A model generated the notes under the pieces. It was given only the letters and a program-made list of their open reading frames with translations, was not told where the DNA came from and ran no database searches. Shown here piece after piece: positions 16,367-25,391 of a stretch of 37,928 bases of DNA. The DNA is from an uncultured Beijerinckiaceae bacterium (GTDB lineage Bacteria; Pseudomonadota; Alphaproteobacteria; Rhizobiales; Beijerinckiaceae), in the NCBI GenBank assembly GCA_937863205.1, contig CALMGA010000126.1, forward strand, positions 1 to 37,928, read 5' to 3'. The position numbers were made by a program, and so were the translations under genes. How positions within the stretch are numbered: the first letter of the stretch is position 1; each line of letters opens with the position of its first letter.

Positions 16367-17557
16367 ATGAGACCTGGTCAAAACAAGCGTATGCGTGGAC
16401 GCAACAACAATAATAACCGCAAAGGCCCCAATCCCCTGACCCGATCCTACGAGTCGAACGGGCCGGATGTGAAAATCAGGGGAACGGCTCATCACATCGG
16501 TGAGAAATACCTCCAGCTCGCGCGCGACGCCCATTCGTCCGGCGATCCCGTCCGGGCGGAAAGCTATCTTCAGCACGCCGAGCATTATTTCCGCGTCATC
16601 GCCACGGCCCAGCAGACCCAGTTCGGCTACGGACGTCAGCCCGGCGATCAGGCGGATGTTGACGACGACGGCGACGACGACGAGTTCGGCAGCCTTCCCG
16701 ACCGCTTCGCTTCGCCCAGCGAACGCGTCACCCATTCGCCACCGCCGCCCAGCCCGGTTCATTCCATGCCGGAGCGCCAGCCCTATGGCGAGCGCCAGCC
16801 ACCCGCGGCGGAGCGCAGCAACGGCCAGCCCTACGCCTACGGCGAGCGCGGGGGATCGGAGCGGCCCCATGAGCGGCAGGATCGCGCCTACGACAATCGC
16901 AACGGCCGGGCTTACGACAATCGCAACGGTCAAGATCGCGGCAACCAGGATCGCGGCAACCAGGATCGCAGCGGCCAGGATCGCGGAAGCCAAGGTTACG
17001 GCAACCAAGGTCATGGCAACCAGGACCGGAACGGCCAGGGTCACGGCCAGGGTCACGGCCAGGGTCACGGCCAGGGTCACGGCCAGGGTCACGGCAATGA
17101 TCGCAACGGGCATGATCGGGGCACCCCCTATCGCGGCGAGTCGGACCGCGCGGGCGGAGAGCGCGGCGCGCCCGAGCGAAATCTGCCTGATCGCGTCGTC
17201 CAGCCGGACAGGGCTGCGCAGCCCCAACGGGTCGATCGCGACGATCGCCAGCCCCGCGACTACGACAATCGCTCGCGCGGTCCCCGCGGTCCCCGCCCGT
17301 TCGCCGAGCCCCGTCCGCCGGTCGTCGAGGAGCCGGTCAACGATCTGCCGGCCTTCATCACCGCTCCGACGCGCGCGCTTCCGGAGCCGGTCGCACCTGA
17401 AACGGCCGCCGCCGCACAACCGGCTGTGCCGAGCGAAATCGGCGAGGAGGCTGGGCTTCACCTGCGCCCTCGGCGCCGGCGTCGCACGAAGGCCGAGTTC
17501 GCCGCCGACGCCGAGCGGGCGGAGGCGCCGCATGGTCCGGATCCGATCGGCGAGTGA
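16367..17557 (+). CDS. DUF4167 domain protein with long disordered tail
   Basis: A 396-residue protein. The conserved DUF4167 domain is at the N-terminus (about residues 1-85): a basic, asparagine-rich start (RMRGRNNNNNRKGPNPLTRSY), then IRGTAHHIGEKYLQLARDAHSSGDPVRAESYLQHAEHYFRVI. The next 250 residues are low complexity, rich in Gly, Gln, Asn, Asp, Arg and His, with repeated DRGNQ and GQGH units, and end in a basic stretch (LRPRRRRRTKAEF). Function is unknown; the composition suggests binding to RNA or another nucleic acid. The ATG has AAGGA six bases upstream. The prmC-DUF4167-clpB order is conserved in Hyphomicrobiales. Five exact 12-bp repeats within the gene suggest that the tail varies in length between strains. 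Confidence 0.88.
   Translation: MRPGQNKRMRGRNNNNNRKGPNPLTRSYESNGPDVKIRGTAHHIGEKYLQLARDAHSSGDPVRAESYLQHAEHYFRVIATAQQTQFGYGRQPGDQADVDDDGDDDEFGSLPDRFASPSERVTHSPPPPSPVHSMPERQPYGERQPPAAERSNGQPYAYGERGGSERPHERQDRAYDNRNGRAYDNRNGQDRGNQDRGNQDRSGQDRGSQGYGNQGHGNQDRNGQGHGQGHGQGHGQGHGQGHGNDRNGHDRGTPYRGESDRAGGERGAPERNLPDRVVQPDRAAQPQRVDRDDRQPRDYDNRSRGPRGPRPFAEPRPPVVEEPVNDLPAFITAPTRALPEPVAPETAAAAQPAVPSEIGEEAGLHLRPRRRRRTKAEFAADAERAEAPHGPDPIGE
17033..17092 (+). repeat. Five tandem 12-bp repeats inside the DUF4167 gene
   Basis: GGCCAGGGTCAC is repeated five times without a change and encodes the (Gly-Gln-Gly-His) run. Because the unit is a multiple of three, gain or loss of copies keeps the frame. Such perfect short repeats are prone to slippage. 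Confidence 0.95.
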
Positions 17558-18031
17558 AACCAAATTTTGACGCCGCCGAACGCCGCTGCGCTTTCTGATC
17601 CGACGTTGCAAGCCGCCCGAGAAGGCTTGCACCACGTTTGATGCGGCTTCTTCCAAGCGAAAACAAAGCTGCTTTCGCCTTGCAATGTCGGCAGGCTCGC
17701 GAAAGCCTGCGCGGCTGGCGTCGCGCTCGAACTCTCCCTGCCAAGCGCATTCTCCTTGGGAGCGAAGGTGAAGCCGCCCGGCGTTCTGGAGCGCCCATCA
17801 GGTTGGACGCAGATTTGCGTGTGGCAGCCCCGCCCGGGCGCGCGGCGATCCCCCGACGATGTGGCGGCTGATGCTCGTCGCCGAACCACCCTCGCCATGG
17901 TTTGACGGCGGGCCGCAACCTCTTCCTGTTTGCCCGGGCGCACCATACATCCCTGCCGTGGCCGCCTCGCAGAGGGGCCGATCTTTTGACGCGCCCGCCG
18001 CTTCGGGACGAGGCCGCGTCCGGGAGGATGC
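17558..18031. other. 474-bp intergenic region between DUF4167 and clpB
   Basis: No gene is supported. It has a short hairpin at 17691-17710 and TTGACG at 17902, but no convincing -10 box. No heat-shock promoter as good as the htpG one was found, although CCATACAT at 17943-17950 resembles an RpoH -10 element. The minus-strand frames are shadows. Confidence 0.5.
17691..17710 (+). terminator. Short hairpin after the DUF4167 gene
   Basis: GCAGGCT and AGCCTGC pair around a six-base loop. There is no T-run after it, so it is at best a weak or Rho-assisted terminator. Confidence 0.22.
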
Positions 18032-20671
18032 ATGAACATCGAGAAGTACACCGAGCGCGCCCGGGGTTTCATCCAGAGCGCGCAAACGCTCGCGATGCGG
18101 GAGAACAACCAGCAGTTCACGCCGGAACACCTGCTCAAGGTGCTGCTCGACGATCCGGAGGGTCTCGCCGCCGGCCTGATCGATAAAGCGGGAGGACGTT
18201 CGCGCGACGCGCTGCAGGCGGTCGAGATCGCACTCGCCAAGCTGCCCAAGGTCAACGGTCCGGGCGCCGGCAACGTCTACCTGGCGCCGGCGACCGCGCG
18301 CGTGCTCGACCAGTCCGAGCAGATCGCGCAGAAGTCCGGCGACAGCTACGTCACCGTGGAACGCCTGCTGCTGGCGCTCGCCATGGACAAGCAGGTCGAG
18401 GCCGGCAAGATCCTGGGCAAGGCCGGCGTCACCCCGCAGACGTTGAATGCCGCCATCGAGGACCTGCGCAAGGGCCGCACCGCCGACAACGCCTCGGCCG
18501 AGAACGCCTATGACGCGCTGAAGAAATATGCCCGCGACCTCACCGACGCCGCGCGCAAGGGCAAGCTCGACCCCGTGATCGGGCGCGACGAGGAGATCCG
18601 GCGCACCGTGCAGGTGCTGTCGCGGCGCACCAAGAACAATCCCGTGCTGATCGGCGAGCCCGGCGTCGGCAAGACGGCGATCGCCGAAGGCTTGGCGCTG
18701 CGCATCGTCAACGGCGACGTGCCGGAGTCCTTGAAGGACAAGCGCCTGCTCGCCCTTGACATGGGCTCGATGATCGCCGGCGCGAAATACCGCGGCGAGT
18801 TCGAGGAGCGGCTGAAGGGTGTGCTCGGCGAGGTGACGGCCGCTGCCGGGAGCATCGTGCTGTTCATCGACGAGATGCACACCCTCGTCGGGGCCGGCAA
18901 GGCGGATGGGGCGATGGATGCCTCGAACCTGCTGAAGCCGGCGCTGGCGCGCGGCGAGTTGCACTGCATCGGTGCCACCACGCTCAACGAGTATCGCAAG
19001 CACGTCGAGAAGGACGCGGCGCTGGCCCGGCGCTTCCAGCCGGTCTTCGTGTCGGAGCCGACGGTGGCCGATACCGTGTCGATCCTGCGCGGGCTCAAGG
19101 AGAAGTACGAGGTTCATCACGGCGTACGCATCACCGATGCCGCGATCGTCGCCGCCGCCACCCTGTCCAACCGATACATCGCCGACCGTTTCCTGCCCGA
19201 CAAAGCGATCGATCTCGTCGACGAGGCGGCTTCGCGCCTCCGCATGCAGATTGATTCCAAGCCGGAAGAACTGGACGAACTCGACCGGCGCATCCTGCAG
19301 CTTCGCATCGAGCAGGAAGCCTTGAAAAGGGAAACCGACGTCGCGTCCCGCGACCGGCTGCTCAAGCTTGAGGGCGAACTCGGCAACCTGGAGGAGCGCT
19401 CGGCCGCCTTGGCGCAGCGCTGGCAGGCCGAGAAGTCCAAGCTCGGCGACGCGCAGAAGCTGAAGGAACAGCTCGACGAGGCGCGCAACGACCTCGCGCG
19501 GGCGCAGCGGCGCGGCGAATACCAGCGCGCCGGCGAACTGACCTACGGCGTCATCCCCGACCTGGAAAAGAAGCTTGCCGAGACCGAGGGCAAGAGCGGC
19601 GAGGTACTCGTCGCCGAGGCGGTGACGCCCGACATGGTGGCCGGCGTGGTGTCGCGCTGGACCGGCGTGCCGGTCGACAAGATGCTGGAAGGCGAGCGCG
19701 ACAAGCTGCTGCGGATGGAGGACGTGATCGGCGAGCGCGTGATCGGCCAGCCCGAGGCGGTGCGCGCGGTGGCGACCGCCGTGCGCCGGGCCCGCGCCGG
19801 CCTGCAGGATCCCAACCGCCCGATCGGCTCGTTCATGTTCTTAGGGCCGACCGGCGTCGGCAAGACCGAGCTGACCAAGGCGCTCGCCTCGTTCCTGTTC
19901 GATGACGAGACGGCGCTGGTTCGCATCGACATGTCGGAATACATGGAAAAGCATTCGGTCGCCCGCCTCATCGGCGCGCCTCCGGGCTACGTCGGCTACG
20001 AGGAGGGCGGCGCCCTCACCGAGGCCGTGCGCCGGCGCCCCTATCAGGTGCTGCTGTTCGACGAGATCGAAAAGGCCCACCCCGACGTCTTCAACGTGCT
20101 GCTCCAGGTGCTGGACGAGGGCCGCCTCACCGACGGGCAGGGGCGCACGGTGGATTTCCGCAACGTGCTGATCGTGATGACGTCGAACCTTGGCGCCGAG
20201 ACGCTGGTGATGCAGGCGCCCGGCCAGGACTCGGCGCAAATCTCCAATCATGCGCGCGAGGAGGTGATGGCGGCCGTGCGCGCGCACTTCCGGCCGGAGT
20301 TCCTCAACAGGGTGGACGAGATCATCCTGTTCCACCGGCTGCGGCGGGACGATATGGGTGCCATCGTCGACATCCAGTTCGCCCGGCTCGCCAAGCTGCT
20401 GGAGGAGCGCAAGATCACGCTGGAGCTGTCGCCGGCGGCGCGATCCTGGCTCGCCGAGAAGGGGTACGATCCCGCCTACGGTGCGCGCCCCCTCAAGCGC
20501 GTGATCCAGAAGGCGGTGCAGGACCCACTCGCCGAGAAGATCCTGGCCGGACAGGTGCTCGACGGATCGGACGTCACGATCGGCGCCGGCCCGGACGGCC
20601 TCGTCATCGGCGGCCTGCCGGCCGCCTTCCCCGGTGCCCCGAGGGAGCCGGGATCACGAGCCCTGCACTGA
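18032..20671 (+). CDS. clpB: ClpB, protein disaggregase
   Basis: Hexameric AAA+ chaperone of 879 residues that pulls apart aggregated protein with the DnaK system. The order is: N-terminal Clp repeat domain (residues 1-145); first ATPase domain with Walker A GEPGVGKT at 208-215 and Walker B FIDEMH; coiled-coil M domain (about 400-530), which marks ClpB rather than ClpA or ClpC; second ATPase domain with GPTGVGKT at 605-612 and [10 protein letters not shown]; and a C-terminal domain with [15 protein letters not shown]. The ATG at 18032 has GGGAGGA before it (GGAGG with six bases between). A hairpin follows the stop. The last 20 residues ([15 protein letters not shown]) are a short atypical tail. 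Confidence 0.97.
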   Translation: MNIEKYTERARGFIQSAQTLAMRENNQQFTPEHLLKVLLDDPEGLAAGLIDKAGGRSRDALQAVEIALAKLPKVNGPGAGNVYLAPATARVLDQSEQIAQKSGDSYVTVERLLLALAMDKQVEAGKILGKAGVTPQTLNAAIEDLRKGRTADNASAENAYDALKKYARDLTDAARKGKLDPVIGRDEEIRRTVQVLSRRTKNNPVLIGEPGVGKTAIAEGLALRIVNGDVPESLKDKRLLALDMGSMIAGAKYRGEFEERLKGVLGEVTAAAGSIVLFIDEMHTLVGAGKADGAMDASNLLKPALARGELHCIGATTLNEYRKHVEKDAALARRFQPVFVSEPTVADTVSILRGLKEKYEVHHGVRITDAAIVAAATLSNRYIADRFLPDKAIDLVDEAASRLRMQIDSKPEELDELDRRILQLRIEQEALKRETDVASRDRLLKLEGELGNLEERSAALAQRWQAEKSKLGDAQKLKEQLDEARNDLARAQRRGEYQRAGELTYGVIPDLEKKLAETEGKSGEVLVAEAVTPDMVAGVVSRWTGVPVDKMLEGERDKLLRMEDVIGERVIGQPEAVRAVATAVRRARAGLQDPNRPIGSFMFLGPTGVGKTELTKALASFLFDDETALVRIDMSEYMEKHSVARLIGAPPGYVGYEEGGALTEAVRRRPYQVLLFDEIEKAHPDVFNVLLQVLDEGRLTDGQGRTVDFRNVLIVMTSNLGAETLVMQAPGQDSAQISNHAREEVMAAVRAHFRPEFLNRVDEIILFHRLRRDDMGAIVDIQFARLAKLLEERKITLELSPAARSWLAEKGYDPAYGARPLKRVIQKAVQDPLAEKILAGQVLDGSDVTIGAGPDGLVIGGLPAAFPGAPREPGSRALH

Positions 20672-20675
20672 CGCA

Positions 20676-20713
20676 AGGCGGCGCGGTCGGCCCATCGTCG
20701 GTCCGCGCCGCCT
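20676..20713 (+). terminator. GC-rich hairpin after clpB
   Basis: AGGCGGCGCGG (20676-20686) pairs exactly with CCGCGCCGCCT (20703-20713) around a 16-base loop, starting five bases after the clpB stop. There is no clear T-run, so termination may be incomplete or Rho-assisted. Confidence 0.5.
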
Positions 20714-20836
20714 CCGCGCCAGATCCACCGGTCGCCGCCCCGATATCGCTTGAAGTACCATGCCCGCGCCATGGCTTTGACGATGATTTAAATCTTGCTG
20801 CCCCAAGGTGAGCCGGACAGGCTCATCAGAGGGATA

Positions 20837-21529
20837 ATGACCCGACCCGACCCATCCGCCCGCTCGCCACGCATGGCATCATGCGTCGCGGCCTTCGCGC
20901 GTACTGCCGCACACGTCGCAGGAATGGCGTCGCCTGGGGGCGCCGGCAGCCTGACGGCGCGCGGCGCCTCGGCGTTTCTTGCCTTCGGCCGGGCTCGCGA
21001 GGCGTCGGCGGCCGTCGAATTCGGCTTGATCGCCCTGTTCAGTCTCGAACTGCTGACGGAGGCGATGCAGGCCGGACTGTACTTCTACACGTCCGCCAGC
21101 CTTGAGCATGCGACCCGAACGTCGGTCCGACAGATCCTCACGGGAAACACCAGCAGCCAGAACCTCACGGCCGCGCAGTTTCGCAGCAATCAGGTCTGCC
21201 CCGCGCTCGCGGCCGTTCATCTGTCGTGCGGCAACGTGATCAGCAATATCGAGACGCTCAACGAGGATGTGTATCCAAACGGCTTCTACAAGTTCGTCAA
21301 CAGCGCGCAGACGGCCCTGGTACAACCGACCCTCGACAACAACAAGACGGCTTATTGCATCGGCAGCCCCGGCAGCTACGTCTTCGTGCAGATCCTGTAC
21401 GGCATGCCGGTCTTCAGCCCGATCTGGCGCACGTTCGCGACGTCGTTCAACGGCGCGCCGAGCTACATCCTTCAATCCACGGCCGCGTTCCGCAACGAGC
21501 CGTATCAGGCGGGCGGATCCAGTTGTTGA
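20837..21529 (+). CDS. TadE-like pseudopilin
   Basis: A 230-residue protein with a basic N-terminus, then a TadE-type signature of Glu and hydrophobic residues (SAAVEFGLIALFSLELLTEAMQAGLYFYTSASLEHATR, about residues 57-95), and a secreted C-terminal domain with cysteines. TadE-like minor pilins are processed by a prepilin peptidase and assembled by the Tad (Flp pilus) machine. The start at 20837 has GAGGG only three bases upstream. ATG 20873 and a TTG at 20795 are alternatives. It is the first of three linked Tad-type genes, but none of the assembly ATPase or secretin genes is in the window. Confidence 0.72.
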   Translation: MTRPDPSARSPRMASCVAAFARTAAHVAGMASPGGAGSLTARGASAFLAFGRAREASAAVEFGLIALFSLELLTEAMQAGLYFYTSASLEHATRTSVRQILTGNTSSQNLTAAQFRSNQVCPALAAVHLSCGNVISNIETLNEDVYPNGFYKFVNSAQTALVQPTLDNNKTAYCIGSPGSYVFVQILYGMPVFSPIWRTFATSFNGAPSYILQSTAAFRNEPYQAGGSSC

Positions 21530-22185
21530 TGCGCGCCCGCCTTCCTGCCTTTCTGCGAGATCGCCGGGCTGTGTCGGCGATTGAATTCGCGATCTGGGCG
21601 CCGGTGATGTGCCTTGTCTTCCTCGGAAGCGTCGACCTCACGCGCTACGAGATCGCAACGGGCCGCTTGTCGGACGTGGCGGACACCATCGGCCAGATGC
21701 TGTCGGTGAACGCGACGGGAACCGTGAGCTACGTCGATCTGCAGTTCTACCACGATTCGGCGATGGTCATCTATCCCCAGGTGCTCGCCGACGCGGCGCA
21801 GCAGAACGTGGCTTGGTCCAAAGACATCCAGATCACCATGTCGAGCGTGACGTTCACGGCGACGCCTTCGGGATGCTCGACGAGCTGCACCTATGTGCCC
21901 AAGCTCGTCTGGTCCAGCGGCACCAACAAGCGCTCGTGCACCACCACGATGACACCCACCGGCGACAGCAGCGCGCCGTCTCCGGCGACCCTGCCCGCCG
22001 ACGTGTTCGGGCCGACTTCCTTGATCGCGGTCGACATCGTTTATACTTTCAGGTCGTTCCTGGCCAGCGCGTTCTTCCACAACATGACGATCAGGAGATC
22101 GTACTATGTTGCGCCGAGGTACGTCACGACCGTGGGTTTCCAGACGATCTCCGGTGATCCCGGCACGACCACCACGTGCTCCTGA
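21529..22185 (+). CDS. TadE/TadG-like pilus assembly protein
   Basis: A 218-residue protein with the same plan as its upstream neighbour: a short basic start and a single hydrophobic helix after the conserved Glu (AVSAIEFAIWAPVMCLVFLGSVDLTRYEIATGRLSDVADTIGQML, from about residue 14). An exported domain with paired cysteines (CSTSC) follows. The ATG at 21529 overlaps the previous stop by one base (TGATG), so translation is probably coupled. The role is that of a minor pilin or envelope-anchored accessory protein of a Tad system. It is not the main pilin, which is much shorter. Confidence 0.75.
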   Translation: MRARLPAFLRDRRAVSAIEFAIWAPVMCLVFLGSVDLTRYEIATGRLSDVADTIGQMLSVNATGTVSYVDLQFYHDSAMVIYPQVLADAAQQNVAWSKDIQITMSSVTFTATPSGCSTSCTYVPKLVWSSGTNKRSCTTTMTPTGDSSAPSPATLPADVFGPTSLIAVDIVYTFRSFLASAFFHNMTIRRSYYVAPRYVTTVGFQTISGDPGTTTTCS

Positions 22186-22195
22186 GGTGCCTTCC

Positions 22196-23578
22196 ATGTT
22201 CAACCGTTCCGTGGCGGCCGGCGTTGTCTTGCGCGCATGCCGGCGGCTCGCCCGCCGCGTCCGCGACGGGAGCGGCAACGTCAGCATCACCTATGCGCTC
22301 GCCCTGGTGCCCGTGCTCGGGACGGTGGGACTCGGCGTGGACTGGTTCGCCCAGCAATCCTACAGCAAGCGCCTGAACGACGCCGCCGATGCGGCCGCCA
22401 TCGCCGCGGTCACGACGGCAAAAAGCTACATCGTCGCCAACTCGGCGAACGGCGACGTGTCCGCGCAGGCCGTCGCGGCGGGCATCGCGCAGGCCCAGAA
22501 AGTGTTCGCCGTCGATGCGGGATCATCCGCCCGCGCCCAGCCCGTCACGCCGCAGATCTCCTTTCCCGTGCCCCTGGGCACGACCTACACCGCGACGGTG
22601 AGCTATTCGACGACCATGCCGACCAGCTTCGGCCGCTTGTTCGGAACCAACTCATTTCCGCTGCAGGGAAGCGCGACGTCGAGCGTCACGATCGGCCTCT
22701 ACCTCGACTTCTACGTCGCGGTGGACGTGTCGGGATCGATGGGCATCCCGACCACGACGGACGGGCAGAACGCCTTGGCGCAGATCAACCCCGATCAACG
22801 GAGCCAGTATCCGACGGGCTGCGTGTTCGCGTGCCATTACTCGGGCTACCAGGGATATAGCCTTGCTGAGAATTCCAGCAACAACATCGCGCTGCGCATC
22901 GACACGGTCGGGCAGGCGATCAACTCGATGATCGGCGTGGCGACCCAGCAGGAGCAGAAGAACGGCATCGCCAACGAGTACCGCATCGGGCTCTACCCCT
23001 TCATCGTCCACGCGGTCGACGCGGCGCCGCTCAGCGCGGACTTCACCAACGCGCAGAACGTCGCCGCCGCTTTGGGCAAGACCTACCTCGATCAGGGCTG
23101 GAGCAGCGGCGCGCCGACCGCCTCCAACGGCACGCAGATCGGCAGCGGCGGCACGCACTTCGAGAACCTCACCAGCGACATGCCGAACTACATCAAGCCG
23201 TTCGGCACCGGCCTCACCGCGGCGGCGCCGCAGCCCTTCCTGTTCCTGATCAGCGATGGCGTCGACAACAACCAGACCTACCCCTTCAACGGCTCGCAGC
23301 CGCAGCTGCCGACGACGAGCTTCTGCTCGCTCGCCAAAAGCTACAACTTCAAGGTCGCGGTGCTCTACATCCCCTACGTTCCCATCGCCTATCCCAACCC
23401 GAACTTCGCCGGCGACGAGGACGACAAGGTCAACAACATCATCCCGCAGGTGCCTGCCACGCTGCAATCCTGCGCGTCGCCGGGCTTCTTCTTCACGGCC
23501 TCGTCGCCGACCGACATCACCAACGCGATGAACACCATGTTCGTCCAGGCGGTGCAGAGCGCACGCCTCACGCAATAG
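22196..23578 (+). CDS. TadG-like protein with von Willebrand factor A domain
   Basis: A 460-residue protein with a basic start and one membrane helix near residues 30-50. The Tad-type stretch VSITYALALVPVLGTVGLGVDWFAQQSYSKRLNDAADAAAIAAV follows. A von Willebrand factor A domain then begins near residue 170: its metal-binding motif DVSGS is at 177-181 and a later FLISDGVDN supplies another metal-site segment. Between them lies a CVFACH segment that may form a disulfide or bind metal. Proteins of this form are called TadG or Flp-pilus-associated TadE/G and probably anchor pili or adhere to surfaces. The start follows an AGG ribosome-binding site and lies 10 bp after the preceding stop, so the three genes form one unit. 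Confidence 0.82.
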   Translation: MFNRSVAAGVVLRACRRLARRVRDGSGNVSITYALALVPVLGTVGLGVDWFAQQSYSKRLNDAADAAAIAAVTTAKSYIVANSANGDVSAQAVAAGIAQAQKVFAVDAGSSARAQPVTPQISFPVPLGTTYTATVSYSTTMPTSFGRLFGTNSFPLQGSATSSVTIGLYLDFYVAVDVSGSMGIPTTTDGQNALAQINPDQRSQYPTGCVFACHYSGYQGYSLAENSSNNIALRIDTVGQAINSMIGVATQQEQKNGIANEYRIGLYPFIVHAVDAAPLSADFTNAQNVAAALGKTYLDQGWSSGAPTASNGTQIGSGGTHFENLTSDMPNYIKPFGTGLTAAAPQPFLFLISDGVDNNQTYPFNGSQPQLPTTSFCSLAKSYNFKVAVLYIPYVPIAYPNPNFAGDEDDKVNNIIPQVPATLQSCASPGFFFTASSPTDITNAMNTMFVQAVQSARLTQ

Positions 23579-23618
23579 GTTCTTTGCCCGGGATCCTTTT
23601 GCCCGATGCGGGCTCGCC

Positions 23619-23641
23619 GTCGCTGCCGACCCGGCAGCGAC
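23619..23641 (+). terminator. Hairpin after the Tad-type genes
   Basis: GTCGCTGCC (23619-23627) pairs exactly with GGCAGCGAC (23633-23641) around a five-base loop, 40 bp after the stop. There is no T-run on the plus strand, so it is only a possible terminator. Confidence 0.4.
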
Positions 23642-23776
23642 CTGCGGGCCGAAACTTCGAAAATCCCCGAGCGCAACGTCCTACGCCTGCGGAACCGAGC
23701 CGTCGAACGAACCCGCGGGGGCGATGCGCGTTCCCGAAGGTGTGTCGGGGTTGGCACATCCGGAGGTCCGCGTTCC

Positions 23777-24031
23777 ATGAAGAAGATCATCATCCCGTCG
23801 TTCACCGTCGCGCTCGCGGCTGCGCTTGCCATCGGGACACCGGTCGCCCAGGCCAAGCCCGGCGGTTGCCTCAAATACGGTGCGGCGGGTGCGCTGGCCG
23901 GCCATGCGCTCCACCATGGCGTTCGCGGCTTCCTGGCCGGCTGCGCGGCCGGCGCCTACCGCCGTCACCTTTACAACAAGCAGCAGCGTGATCAGAACGC
24001 CGCACCGGTGCCGGCCGGCCAGCCGACCTGA
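23777..24031 (+). CDS. Small secreted glycine-zipper-like protein
   Basis: An 84-residue protein with a clear signal peptide (MKKIIIPSFTVALAAALAIG, cleavage likely after AQA near residue 26). The mature part has two short glycine/alanine-rich segments (KYGAAGALAGHALHH and VRGFLAGCAAGAYRRH), two cysteines, and a polar tail. This resembles the small glycine-zipper periplasmic proteins common in alphaproteobacteria, whose function is not known. A GGAGG ribosome-binding site lies 10 bases before the ATG. A good terminator follows, so it looks like a separate gene. Confidence 0.75.
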   Translation: MKKIIIPSFTVALAAALAIGTPVAQAKPGGCLKYGAAGALAGHALHHGVRGFLAGCAAGAYRRHLYNKQQRDQNAAPVPAGQPT

Positions 24032-24137
24032 TGGCATAGGCTTCGCGGTTGCCTCGTGGTTTCGATGTTTCAAACCTTGCGACTGCGCTGCCACCGATCT
24101 CGACGCCGCGGACGCCTCTGATGATTGTCTTCCGGGA

Positions 24138-24164
24138 ACGTCGGACCCACCGGTCCGGCGTTTT
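24138..24164 (+). terminator. Intrinsic terminator after the small secreted protein gene
   Basis: A 10-bp stem (24138-24147 with 24152-24161, one G-U pair) closes on a four-base CACC loop and is followed by T's (24161-24164). It lies 107 bp after the stop codon and before the convergent potassium channel gene. Confidence 0.65.
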
Positions 24165-24214
24165 CTGCCGTCCGTGTCGGCCATGACCGGCGGACCGGAC
24201 GCCGATCGCTTCTT

Positions 24215-25177
24215 TCAATTCACTCCAACAAATCCGTCGGCGGCATCAACGACCCCGCCGGCTCCGTCGATGGCGGGAACGACGTCGCTCAGCAGCGAAT
24301 AGTCGGCGACGATCTTGCGGCCCGTCGCGCGGATGGCATCGACGTAGCGCACGCCAAACAGGATGTCGCTCCCCTCGAAGGTGTGCATATCGGTGACCTC
24401 CTGACCGATGACCGGATCGCGGGCAGCCAGCGACAGGAAGAAGCGCAGTTCGGCGACGTCGGGCGATTCGGCGGCGAGGCCGAAAAGCGGGCTCGCTTCG
24501 TCGATGATGTGCATCACCGTGAGAAGCACCGGAAAGACCGGAACGCGTTGCCGCAGCAGCGGCAGCTCAACCACGCTGGCATGACGCAGCCCTTCTTCCG
24601 AGACGTTGCGAGAAAGCGCGTGGAGGTGGAAGCGCGTGTCGTGCAGCAGGCTGTTGCGGGCGTTTCCGATCCGCAGCATCAGGGTCGGCTTGCCGTTGTA
24701 GCGGGTGATGACGGGATGAGTTGCGTAGCGGACTTTTGCTTTGGGCTTGGAAAAGCGGACGAACAGCAGGCCGGTGATGATCGCGGTGAAGATTACTCCG
24801 ACCAGGATCTCGAAGCTCGATACGAGGTGACCGTAGGTGGTCGTCGGGTACATCTCGCCGTAGCCCACGGTCGCCAGCGTTTCCAGCGAGAAGAAGAAGT
24901 TGCTGAGCAGAGGCCACGTCCCCTGGCTGCTCACCGAGCCCGGCTGCAGCGAATAAAGAAGCGCGAAGAACGTGTTGATCGCGAACTCGCAGGCGAGGAA
25001 AAGCAGCCCGAACTGCTTCCAGCTCATCGAGACGGCGAAATAATAGGGATCATGCGGGTCGAAGGTCCGCAGTCCCTTCTTGATGAATATCTGCGTCCCG
25101 AGCGAGAGCCGGACCGGACCGCGCTTGAAGCGTCGTCCGTGACGCGCCGGACCTTGGTCGTCGTTGAACGGCGCCAT
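24215..25177 (-). CDS. KirBac-type inward-rectifier potassium channel
   Basis: A 320-residue tetrameric potassium channel subunit. The sequence shows the amphipathic slide helix (DPYYFAVSMSWKQF, residues 43-56), outer helix (57-77), pore helix (FFFSLETLA), selectivity filter TVGYGE at 103-108, and inner helix (about 119-142). A C-terminal cytoplasmic immunoglobulin-like domain with the typical KPTLMLRIGNARNS segment follows. The ATG at 25177 has GGGAG ten bases upstream; an extra 20 residues from 25237 are possible but less likely. It lies downstream of cmk on the same strand, where rpsA is often found in relatives. Confidence 0.93.
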   Translation of the reverse strand: MAPFNDDQGPARHGRRFKRGPVRLSLGTQIFIKKGLRTFDPHDPYYFAVSMSWKQFGLLFLACEFAINTFFALLYSLQPGSVSSQGTWPLLSNFFFSLETLATVGYGEMYPTTTYGHLVSSFEILVGVIFTAIITGLLFVRFSKPKAKVRYATHPVITRYNGKPTLMLRIGNARNSLLHDTRFHLHALSRNVSEEGLRHASVVELPLLRQRVPVFPVLLTVMHIIDEASPLFGLAAESPDVAELRFFLSLAARDPVIGQEVTDMHTFEGSDILFGVRYVDAIRATGRKIVADYSLLSDVVPAIDGAGGVVDAADGFVGVN

Positions 25178-25391
25178 GATCGCTAGGCTCCCTAGGTTCT
25201 CGCCCGTCAAGATCCGGCCGGCCCGACGCACGACCAATTGGTCAGATCGAGCGACAGATGCCCACCATGGCCATCAAGAGCCGTGGTGGCGAGAAGCGCG
25301 ACACGCGCTCCGGCAGTTTCGCGCTGCCCCGCCCAAATCCGACGCAGGCAAGCCGGCTTGCTCAAATCCCCGTGCCGCCGTCGGATGAGCT

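Noticed and set aside
20749..20774. CTTGAA followed by CCATGG, similar to a heat-shock promoter, before the Tad-type genes
   Set aside because: Spacing is short for the pattern and the -10 match is poor; probably chance.
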